NCBI GenBank assembly: GCA_018660415.1
Contig: JABJKG010000002.1
Location: 62,001 to 126,000, forward strand
From: a bacterium
Lineage (GTDB): Bacteria > Babelota > Babeliae > Babelales > UBA12409
Direction of reading: 5' to 3'
Length of the DNA stretch: 64,000 nt
Position numbers and translations under genes: made by a program. A model generated the notes under the pieces. It ran no database searches. It was not told the origin of the DNA and was given only the letters and a program-made list of their open reading frames with translations. Numbering within the stretch: the first letter of the stretch is position 1; every line of letters starts with the position of its first letter. Shown here one piece after another: positions 35,286-42,764 of this stretch.

Positions 35286-35978
35286 TTATGCGCAAAATTC
35301 TCGAGTGCATTCACTGCGTGCTGCTGCATGGAGATTACGGCTGTTCATTTGTTCAGCCCATTCAGGGTGTTTTTTGAGTGTTACCATAGCATCGATTAAA
35401 AGCTTGCGATTTGCTCGTAATTCACTGAGTAGTTCAAAGCATTCTTCAGCAGCTTGACCGTTTCCACTAGCAGAAATTAATAGCTTTTCTGCTCGAATGA
35501 GAGCTTGGTCATAGACATCAAGTTGAGCAAACGCGGTAAATAGAGGGAAATGACTGTAGAAGAAGAACTGGTTGATTCGTTTGTAAAAAACAATTGGATC
35601 TCCAGCTTCCTTACATACCTCTAGTAAGTGTGGACTTACTGTGCTTATTTCTTTTTTTGCACGGTTGACTTTACCATCCGGTGAAGCTTTATATGAAAAA
35701 TATTGTCCGATTATTCCTGCAGTCAAAGATGACGTGAGGTACTTGATGATTTCATCTTTTTTGGGTTTGTCGAGGAACTTGTGGTCCAGTCTACCTAATA
35801 CTTCACCCTCTTGATGACACATATACCATTCATATAACATATACCCAGCTACTGCTGCCGCTCCAAGTCCAAGCATGGTTTGCACTTTTGTCCGAGTAGT
35901 AAGTTTTCTTTTTGGCTGTGCATTCTCTGCATGTTGAAGGGTAGGCATCAATAAAACAAGGAGTAGTATTCTCTTCAT
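35286..35978 (-). CDS. Exported protein, SP-hairpin-helical family, member A
   Basis: 230 residues. A signal peptide (MKRILLLVLLMPTLQHAENA) is followed by two hydrophobic segments and a helical C-terminal region. It shares with the genes at 37136 and 38170 a common plan, including the stretch SYKASPDGKVNRAKKEISTV (compare SSFFTPDANFNSAKSILNNL and KLATSSDALFQAARFSTLF), and with the first of these ECFELLSEL...LKKHPEWAEQ. This indicates a dispersed paralog set. GAAAGGAA precedes the start. Function unknown; envelope location inferred. Confidence 0.72.
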   Translation of the reverse strand: MKRILLLVLLMPTLQHAENAQPKRKLTTRTKVQTMLGLGAAAVAGYMLYEWYMCHQEGEVLGRLDHKFLDKPKKDEIIKYLTSSLTAGIIGQYFSYKASPDGKVNRAKKEISTVSPHLLEVCKEAGDPIVFYKRINQFFFYSHFPLFTAFAQLDVYDQALIRAEKLLISASGNGQAAEECFELLSELRANRKLLIDAMVTLKKHPEWAEQMNSRNLHAAARSECTREFCA

Positions 35979-36051
35979 TTTAATTTCCTTTCATTTGATA
36001 AAAAATACTGTCAACCGAGTGTATGATATTTCATCAACCAAATGCAATAAA

Positions 36052-36079
36052 AAAACCTCCTGGGTTACCAGGAGGTTTT
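36052..36079 (-). terminator. Rho-independent terminator
   Basis: A 12-bp perfect stem (AAAACCTCCTGG/CCAGGAGGTTTT) with a GTTA loop is followed by T residues on the minus strand, 23 bases after the DUF2059 gene. Confidence 0.88.
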
Positions 36080-36101
36080 CTTATATAGGGTAAATAGTGA
36101 A

Positions 36102-36584
36102 CTATTTTTGTGCCGGAGCTTGTGGCTGAGGCATTACTTTCATCATTTCAGTTTGCATGTCAGTCATGCATTCCATCATAACTGGTTGATACATTTGTCC
36201 GATATCAGCCATAAGTGGACCCATCTTTTCAAGAAGCTTCTTACCAAGATCGGTTTGATAGAAATCAACCAGTCCTTGGATTTCATCAGCAGTAAATTGC
36301 TTTAGGTAAACCTTTGTAAGAGCTGCAGTGTTATCCTTGAACCACTGGCTGACTTTTTCCATAGACTTTTTGGAAATTGCTTTAACAGTTTTGATTTGCT
36401 CTTCTGTAAGACTTGCAAACATTGGGCTATTGTCAAACATGTTAGAGATGCCGTCACAAGTTTCTTTACTGAGTGTTTGTTCGATCATCCATGCAACGTT
36501 TTCTTCAACCTTGCTTAATTTAGCATCAGCGAAGGTGAAAGAAGATACGGTAAGTAGTGTAACGAGAAGTAGTTTGTTGTTCAT
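36102..36584 (-). CDS. Exported DUF2059 protein
   Basis: 160 residues. A signal peptide (cleavage near TFADA) precedes a helical DUF2059 domain, recognised by YLKQFTADEIQGLVDFYQTD followed by LGKKLLEKMGPL. The C-terminus is Met/Pro/Gln-rich. It pairs with a paralog at 36613-37098 on the same strand, and the domain appears again fused to thioredoxin at 46015. The role of DUF2059 proteins is not known. AAAGG precedes the start. Confidence 0.85.
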   Translation of the reverse strand: MNNKLLLVTLLTVSSFTFADAKLSKVEENVAWMIEQTLSKETCDGISNMFDNSPMFASLTEEQIKTVKAISKKSMEKVSQWFKDNTAALTKVYLKQFTADEIQGLVDFYQTDLGKKLLEKMGPLMADIGQMYQPVMMECMTDMQTEMMKVMPQPQAPAQK

Positions 36585-36612
36585 AGTGAACCTTTCATAT
36601 TATGTTTAAGAA

Positions 36613-37098
36613 CTATTCGTATTCGTTATAAGATTCTTCAATTGTAATGTCTAGTTTTGCTAACTCGCTTTCAAATTGAGTGCTCAAAAGAGCAATCTTG
36701 GGTTGCATTAACTCTGATACTCTTAGCATCATTGGTCCCATGCTATCAAGCATCTTTTTTCCTAGAGAGCTTTTATAGTAGTTGACGATTTCTTGAATTT
36801 CTTCTTCAGTGAAATGATCAAGATAGATTGTTGTAAAATCTTTAAAATGCATTCTAAATAACTGTACTGTTTGATCTAAAAATCTTTCTGCAAGTTGCTT
36901 TGCTCTCGGATCAGTAGCCATTTGCATTGCTAAGTCAGGTTGCGATGCCATAATCTTTTTTAGGTTAGCTACCACAGAATTGGTAAATGTTTGGTCAATG
37001 ATCCATTGTACATTAGATTCCACCGGTGACAGCTCTTGATCATGTGCATAGGTAATGGTTGCTATGGATACAAGGGACAATAAAATGAGTTTTTTCAT
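36613..37098 (-). CDS. Exported DUF2059 protein, paralog
   Basis: 161 residues. Signal peptide MKKLILLSLVSIATITYA, then the domain with YLDHFTEEEIQEIVNYYKSS and LGKKMLDSMGPM. It has the same length and layout as the next gene (36102) with clear residue matches, so a tandem duplication. The acidic C-terminus differs from the Met/Gln tail of its partner. Predicted periplasmic. Confidence 0.85.
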   Translation of the reverse strand: MKKLILLSLVSIATITYAHDQELSPVESNVQWIIDQTFTNSVVANLKKIMASQPDLAMQMATDPRAKQLAERFLDQTVQLFRMHFKDFTTIYLDHFTEEEIQEIVNYYKSSLGKKMLDSMGPMMLRVSELMQPKIALLSTQFESELAKLDITIEESYNEYE

Positions 37099-37135
37099 TA
37101 TATTTTTTCCTGACTTAAGTATTATAAATGGTTAA

Positions 37136-37888
37136 TTAACGATTGTTATTTACAAATATATTATGTACTGGTGGACGTTTATTTGCTTGATGTGCTTCGT
37201 ATGCAAGATTTTGTTGTGCCCATGCAGTTTGTTGTTGAGCATGAACTTGAGCCCAAGCAATACGTTCTCGTTCTAATCGGGCTTGTTCTTCTGCATAAGC
37301 TTTATTTTCAGAAACCCAATTCGGGTGTTCTTTGAGCGCAATATTTGCTTCTTGGATGTAGAATTTCACTGCTGGAATTTCATCAAGGAGCTGATAGCAT
37401 TCACGAGCAAACTCTCGATTGTGCTTAGCTTTATGCAAAAAAGATTCTGCCTGTTGTAATTGGGTATGATAACTAGTTAATGTATTAAACGCTTTTCGTA
37501 GTGGGTATGCACTATCAAAATAACTCTTTTTTATACACCGAAAAAAACCATCAGTATTATGGTGTACATTTTTGCAGGCGTCTATAAGTTGATGGTCTAA
37601 GTTGTTTAGGATGCTTTTTGCACTGTTAAAATTAGCATCAGGTGTAAAGAAGCTCGAAATAAAACCAGATAATAATGCGACTCCAACACTGACGGCTCCA
37701 CCGATTGCAAGTATTGGCTTAGGATCTTCCGCTTGTTTTTCTGCGATGTAGGCTGCTACTACTGTAATAAGTGCTGGTATTGAAAAACCAACAGAAGTTG
37801 CTTTGAGTATTTGTGCTTTAGATTCTAGAGTTGGATGAACTGCACTTACGGTTGGTAAGAGAAGTGCAAGGAGTATTAACTTTTTCAT
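37136..37888 (-). CDS. Exported protein, SP-hairpin-helical family, member B
   Basis: 250 residues: a signal peptide (MKKLILLALLLPTVSA), two hydrophobic segments (about 32-50 and 58-82), a helical domain shared with the gene at 35286, then a Gln/Ala/Trp-rich tail with AWAQVHAQQQTAWAQQNLA, a short internal repeat. AAAGG lies before the start. Function unknown. It lies between two DUF2059 genes and a decayed reading frame. Confidence 0.72.
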   Translation of the reverse strand: MKKLILLALLLPTVSAVHPTLESKAQILKATSVGFSIPALITVVAAYIAEKQAEDPKPILAIGGAVSVGVALLSGFISSFFTPDANFNSAKSILNNLDHQLIDACKNVHHNTDGFFRCIKKSYFDSAYPLRKAFNTLTSYHTQLQQAESFLHKAKHNREFARECYQLLDEIPAVKFYIQEANIALKEHPNWVSENKAYAEEQARLERERIAWAQVHAQQQTAWAQQNLAYEAHQANKRPPVHNIFVNNNR

Positions 37889-37914
37889 AGAGAACCTTTA
37901 GTTATAAATGATCT

Positions 37915-38115
37915 TCAACGTTTTTTAAGTATATACCACGTCGACAATAATGCAATACCGGCACTGAGGGCTATTTCTATTTGTAATGTTTGTGCGGTAT
38001 TATAGGTGAGGAAAAGGTTGTCATAATGAGTTTCTAACAGTTAAATAAACATTTTTTGTTATTGAATAAAGGGATGTATCGGTAATAAAAATAAAATAGG
38101 TTTAAGTTTTCTCAT
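37915..38115 (-). pseudogene. Remnant of a small exported protein with two in-frame stops
   Basis: Reading from the ATG at 38115 gives a signal-like MRKLKPILFLLPIHPFIQ, then a stop, five codons, a second stop, and in the same frame 41 more sense codons that include a membrane-type stretch (IEIALSAGIALLSTWYILKK) to the stop at 37915. One frame for all three parts and the match in N-terminal style to its neighbours suggest a gene inactivated by nonsense mutations. A chance arrangement is possible. Confidence 0.4.
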
Positions 38116-38169
38116 AATAATCAGTTCTTTAATTCTAAATGATCTTATTTTTATGATGCACGTTAGAAT

Positions 38170-38883
38170 CTAATTATTAAGATTCCTGTTATATCCATGA
38201 AGATGCTGGAGGTCGCGATTTGAGGCGACATAGGTATTCCATAGGGTTGAAAGAGACGTCTCTTCTTCATCAGGCCTAGGGGTTCTTTGATGGAGGTTTG
38301 ATGCTAGCTCCCTTTGAAATTCTTGATTTTGTTGAAATATCTCTCTATAACGAGATGCTCTGTTGCGCTTCCTCATTATATTGAACATTTCTCGATCACA
38401 TTTTGCTTCTAATCCTTGATCTTGTTGTTGGCAAAGGAAAAAGAGGAGTGATGAGCCCATTAAAGTAGTCATATTTGCTTCTAATAAAGTATCGGCACCC
38501 ATAAGTGGGAGGGTTGGTATGTTTGTTTTTGCTTTTTCAATTAAATCTTCTTCACTTAACTCCTCATTAATCAATAGAGGGTCAGTGAATAAGGTAGAAA
38601 ACCTTGCAGCTTGAAAGAGAGCGTCTGAGCTGGTGGCTAATTTTGTTAACCCACCTAGAGTCGCTCCGGTCATCCCCATGAGTCCGACGACTACCATTTT
38701 ACCAGTTGTTGGGGAAAAATCACCATTTTTTAGATAAGACCATGCAGTATAAGTTAGAATGGCTGGAGATGCACCCATTACTATGCCTTGTAAGATCCTC
38801 TCTTGGGTTTGCTCTGTCAAAGGAGAAGTGGAAGTTGTTGATAGCAATAACAGTAATAATATTAATTTTTTCAGAATTTCCAT
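38170..38883 (-). CDS. Exported protein, SP-hairpin-helical family, member C
   Basis: 237 residues. A very hydrophobic signal (residues 5-16, poly-Leu) and two further hydrophobic segments precede a helical, charged C-terminus. KLATSSDALFQAARFSTLF lines up with the family stretch of the genes at 35286 and 37136. AAAGGA precedes the ATG. The most diverged of the three; function unknown. Confidence 0.7.
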   Translation of the reverse strand: MEILKKLILLLLLLSTTSTSPLTEQTQERILQGIVMGASPAILTYTAWSYLKNGDFSPTTGKMVVVGLMGMTGATLGGLTKLATSSDALFQAARFSTLFTDPLLINEELSEEDLIEKAKTNIPTLPLMGADTLLEANMTTLMGSSLLFFLCQQQDQGLEAKCDREMFNIMRKRNRASRYREIFQQNQEFQRELASNLHQRTPRPDEEETSLSTLWNTYVASNRDLQHLHGYNRNLNN

Positions 38884-38962
38884 TAAATCCTTTGTTCATT
38901 ATGTATAGTATTGTTTTACATTATATACAATGTGTAATTAATTACAAAGGGCGGGTCTGATT

Positions 38963-39877
38963 TTATGCCTGTTGATGTAAGGCTGTTTTGATCTCTGAGC
39001 GGTAAAAAATAAGAAGGCCGATAAACGTGATTCCGGCGGACACAAAGAAGCTGTGATAGAGTGGTTCTCCTAAGATGAGCCAGCCATACAGGTATACAAA
39101 GAGTGGAGTTGTAAATCCAGCCAGTGCTACAAAGGTAGAGCTGTGATGTTTGAGCAATCGAGCATAGAGGTTATAACCGATCACGTTGCCAATAAAGATG
39201 GTATAGCTTAATAATAGAAGAAGTTTTGGTGATAGGTTGATATTGGCGGGGGTTCCTTCACCAAAGACCAGTGCTGTAGATAACGCTAAGGCGCCACCGA
39301 CTAGCATCGTAACTCCAGTGATTTCTGTGGGAGAGAACTGCTTGGTTCGTAGTAGCTTTTGTACATAGATCCAACCAAAGCGGCTTAACACTACCGATCC
39401 AAGAGCTGCCAGTTCTGCTAATGACAGGAACCCAAAGACCTCAATAGATTTAACTTGGCTTGAGTGGTACTTCATGAGAATAATACTTCCCACAAATCCG
39501 AGCGTAATCCCTATAAGCTTATTCCAAGTGAGTTTTTCTCCAAAAATGAAGTATACATATATAGCGGTAATAAAAGGATCCAAGCTTCCAATCAAGGCTA
39601 CCTTTGATGATAAGGTGTGCTTTAGTGCATAGGCTTTGCATAAGGCGGGAAAAAAGGTAGTAAACAGGGTCGCGATAGCAAATGGTTTGTAGTGTTGTTG
39701 GATTTTTTTAACGAGGTTTTCATCGCGATGTTTGATCAAAACATATCCAAGCAAGAGTATCCCGGCTGGGATCATGCGAATTCCTACAAAGAAGATAGCA
39801 GGAAGATCCCGCAATATCATTTTATTGGTAGTGATTGCACTTGCTAGTATGGCAAATGGATATATAAGTGAGAACAT
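38963..39877 (-). CDS. EamA/DMT-family transporter
   Basis: 304 residues with ten membrane helices in two homologous halves, each ending in the EamA-type GEKLTWNKLIGITLGFVGSI or GEPLYHSFFVSAGITFIGLL segment. Family members export or import metabolites such as amino acids; the substrate cannot be read. The gene stands alone, divergent from typA, with about 300 bases between them. Confidence 0.87.
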   Translation of the reverse strand: MFSLIYPFAILASAITTNKMILRDLPAIFFVGIRMIPAGILLLGYVLIKHRDENLVKKIQQHYKPFAIATLFTTFFPALCKAYALKHTLSSKVALIGSLDPFITAIYVYFIFGEKLTWNKLIGITLGFVGSIILMKYHSSQVKSIEVFGFLSLAELAALGSVVLSRFGWIYVQKLLRTKQFSPTEITGVTMLVGGALALSTALVFGEGTPANINLSPKLLLLLSYTIFIGNVIGYNLYARLLKHHSSTFVALAGFTTPLFVYLYGWLILGEPLYHSFFVSAGITFIGLLIFYRSEIKTALHQQA

Positions 39878-40071
39878 AGAAGTGATATTTCTGTTTAAAA
39901 AGTGATTTATACCTTTATTGTAGCATGTTTGGGTTGAGTTGAAAATGGCATCATATTGAGAAAAAACTGCTTCTAAGTCGGAAAATTAAGTCTGTTTGCG
40001 CATTAACTTGTAAAAAAAGGGTAAAATTGGGAGTATAAAGTTGTTAAACCCCTTACTTTGCTATTGGTAAT

Positions 40072-40113
40072 TTTACAAAATTCAATATATAACCTATCCT
40101 ATATATATATAAT
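40072..40113 (+). promoter_or_regulatory. Putative promoter region of typA
   Basis: TTTACA (40072-40077) lies 17 bases before TATCCT (40095-40100); a better -10, TATAAT, is at 40108-40113 without a clear -35. The rest of the 298-base gap 39878-40175 is AT-rich and shows no gene. Confidence 0.4.
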
Positions 40114-40175
40114 AAAAGGCCTATAGCAGGCAGTCTTTTGGGAAAATCAAACTCTATTTTTCGAAACAAGGTAAA

Positions 40176-41981
40176 ATGAATAAGAAGAAACGTTCAGATT
40201 TAAGAAATATTGCTATTATTGCGCACGTTGATCATGGCAAAACCACATTGGTTGATGAATTATTAAAGCAGTCTGGTACTTTGAAAGAAGTCGAAGATCG
40301 TATCATGGATTCTAACGATATTGAAAAAGAACGTGGAATTACCATCTTGGCTAAAAATACGGGCCTGAGGTATAACGGAAACTCTATCAATATTGTTGAT
40401 ACACCGGGTCACGCGGACTTTGGTGGAGAGGTTGAACGTACTTTACAGATGGTTGAAGGATTTATTTTACTTGTTGATGCTGCGGAAGGTGTGCTTCCTG
40501 GGACTCGGTTTGTGCTTCAAAAAGCATTGAACTTGCATTTGAGACCTATTGTAGTAATTAATAAGATTGATAGAAAAGATGCTCAAATTGAAGCAACAGA
40601 AGAACAAATCCATGACTTATTCTTAGATCTTGCACATCATGATGATCACTTAGACTTCCCAGTTTTATATGGTTCATCGAAAGATGGCTATGTAACAACA
40701 GATTCTACAGAGCGTTCAGGTAACATGATTCCACTTTTTGAAGCGATTATGAAATATATTCCTGCTCCAGAAGAAAAAACAGATAAAGGCTTACAGTTCC
40801 TTACAACCAGTCTCGATTCTTCAGACTACCTTGGATTGATTGCTATTGGACGTATGTTCAGTGGTGAGCTTACTGTTGGGCAGCAGTTTGTCTGTTGTAT
40901 CGACGATGAAGTAAGTAAGCCGTCCAAGATTACAAAAATTTATAAGTTTGAAGGTCTTAATAAGATTGAAGTTGATAAGGCTGAGTTTGGCGATGTTATT
41001 GCAGTAACTGGGTTTAATGAACCAGTTAAGATCAATACGACACTCTGTGAAGTTGGAAATCCGCTTCCGTGCGACTATGTTGCTATTGATGAGCCGACCT
41101 TGGTTATGTACCTTTCAGTTAACAATTCTCCATTTAATGGACGTGAAGGGAAATTACTTACCTCTCGTCAGATTAAAGAACGTCTTGAAAAAGAGCTTGA
41201 AACCAATGTTGCTCTTCGTGTAGAGCCAACTGATTCACCGGAGTCATTTAAGCTTTCAGGTCGTGGACAGTTACACCTTGGAATTTTAGTTGAAAACATG
41301 CGTCGTGAAGGGTTTGAGCTTCAACTATCAGCTCCTGAAGTGATTTTTAAGACTATTGATGGTACTAAGCATGAGCCAATGGAAAACTTGATTCTTGATG
41401 TTCAAGAAGAGCACCAAGGTGTTCTTATGGAGAACCTTGGAACTCGTAAAGCTGAACTTACAAATATGACCCCAAGTGGTGATGGTCGTGTTAAGCTTGA
41501 GTTTAAGATCCCATCACGGGCGCTTATCGGATTTAGAAACCAGTTCTTAACTGATACTCGTGGTACAGGAATTTTAAATGTGAGCTTCCTTGGCTATGAA
41601 CCATATAAGGGTGATATTCCAACACGAAATAAGGGTGCGATTGTTTCAATGGAACCTGGAAAAGTTACAACGTATGCTCTTGATAACCTTGGTTCTCGTG
41701 GTGAGTTCTTTATCGCTCCAGGTCAAGAAGTATATGAAGGAATGATCATTGGTGAAAACAGCCGTGAAGCTGATCTTGATGTGAACCCATGTAAGACCAA
41801 AAAGCTTACAAATATGCGTTCATCAGGTGCTGATGATGCAGCTCAGGTTGGCAAGGTTCGTGCAATGACTTTAGAAACATGCATGGAATGGATTCGTCCA
41901 GACGAGCTGATTGAAGTTACTCCTGAAGGCATTCGTTTGAGAAAGAAGGTCCTTAAGGCTGGCTTGAGAAAGCGCGCCTAA
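40176..41981 (+). CDS. typA: Ribosome-associated GTPase TypA/BipA
   Basis: 601 residues, full length. The EF-G-type GTPase motifs are all present: AHVDHGKTTL (G1), ERGITI (G2), DTPGHADFGGE (G3) and NKIDRKDA (G4). The C-terminal BipA-specific part is present, with SGRGQLHLGIL and LIGFRNQFLTDTRGTGIL. It helps 50S assembly and translation under stress. Single-gene unit with a strong terminator at 42001. Confidence 0.97.
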   Translation: MNKKKRSDLRNIAIIAHVDHGKTTLVDELLKQSGTLKEVEDRIMDSNDIEKERGITILAKNTGLRYNGNSINIVDTPGHADFGGEVERTLQMVEGFILLVDAAEGVLPGTRFVLQKALNLHLRPIVVINKIDRKDAQIEATEEQIHDLFLDLAHHDDHLDFPVLYGSSKDGYVTTDSTERSGNMIPLFEAIMKYIPAPEEKTDKGLQFLTTSLDSSDYLGLIAIGRMFSGELTVGQQFVCCIDDEVSKPSKITKIYKFEGLNKIEVDKAEFGDVIAVTGFNEPVKINTTLCEVGNPLPCDYVAIDEPTLVMYLSVNNSPFNGREGKLLTSRQIKERLEKELETNVALRVEPTDSPESFKLSGRGQLHLGILVENMRREGFELQLSAPEVIFKTIDGTKHEPMENLILDVQEEHQGVLMENLGTRKAELTNMTPSGDGRVKLEFKIPSRALIGFRNQFLTDTRGTGILNVSFLGYEPYKGDIPTRNKGAIVSMEPGKVTTYALDNLGSRGEFFIAPGQEVYEGMIIGENSREADLDVNPCKTKKLTNMRSSGADDAAQVGKVRAMTLETCMEWIRPDELIEVTPEGIRLRKKVLKAGLRKRA

Positions 41982-42000
41982 GAGCTTTATAAAAAACACT

Positions 42001-42038
42001 AAAAAAGAGACGTGCTTTTAACAGCACGTCTCTTTTTT
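42001..42038. terminator. Bidirectional Rho-independent terminator
   Basis: A 16-bp perfect stem that includes the flanking A and T runs, with a 6-base loop (TTTAAC), separates the convergent typA and the exported-protein gene at 42066; it can serve both strands. Confidence 0.92.
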
Positions 42039-42065
42039 TATACTTTGCCAATTACATTATAATAC

Positions 42066-42566
42066 CTACATTATAAGTGGATCAATAAATGGATCAAAAA
42101 GCCCATTCATTGACTCTGTCCGATGGTGCCAATTACATGGTTCTTTACACTCATTGAATATTTCACTGTTTGCAAGGGTTTGACCGGCGGCGTGTATATA
42201 TTCTTGGATTATTGTTAAATATGCTGTTGTAGTTATATGACCTAGGAGAAAATCAGCTTCATTGAGGGTATGCAGGAAAGTTTCTCGAATATAATCTACA
42301 TTGTAAACTAACCCATCAAATACAAATTCTGTTGGCGCTTGAGCACCCTTTTCTAGTAAGCACTTAGCCATGCAGGTACTTTGTCTTATTGAATTGTTTG
42401 GACGAGATAGCTCTTCTGCGTGAGGGTGATCAGGAAAATCTCGTTGTATTAAAGTATTGAGGTTGTTTGAGAGTTGCATAATAAGTTTAAAGCCGTTTTG
42501 TTCTGCAGAAAGTCCTGATGTTCCCAGTGTAAGAATGGCGACTGCCAAGATTAATTTATTTTTCAT
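42066..42566 (-). CDS. Exported protein of unknown function
   Basis: 166 residues. The start is placed at 42566, where the signal peptide begins (MKNKLILAVAILTLGTSGLSA) and GGAGC lies 7 bases upstream; an in-frame ATG at 42605 would add 13 residues in front. Four cysteines in two pairs (CMAKC, CKEPC) suggest disulfides. Helical, no family recognised. Confidence 0.72.
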   Translation of the reverse strand: MKNKLILAVAILTLGTSGLSAEQNGFKLIMQLSNNLNTLIQRDFPDHPHAEELSRPNNSIRQSTCMAKCLLEKGAQAPTEFVFDGLVYNVDYIRETFLHTLNEADFLLGHITTTAYLTIIQEYIHAAGQTLANSEIFNECKEPCNWHHRTESMNGLFDPFIDPLIM

Positions 42567-42764
42567 TATAGAGCTCCAAATAATAAATTTTTTATATAAT
42601 ACCACATTCTCCCATCATACTTGTCTTGCGTGCCAAATAGCAATGGTTTTGGCCAAAAACCCCTATTTGTAGACCTTTTCTGCGTAAATCTATTGATTTT
42701 TCATTATTCAATCTGTCATTATATATATAGGTGGTTTGATACGTGAATTAAGTGGAATGGTTAT

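Noticed and set aside
40085-40113. Alternating TA tract as a replication or recombination element
   Set aside because: It is short and best explained as the AT-rich -10 region upstream of typA; no DnaA-box cluster was seen.
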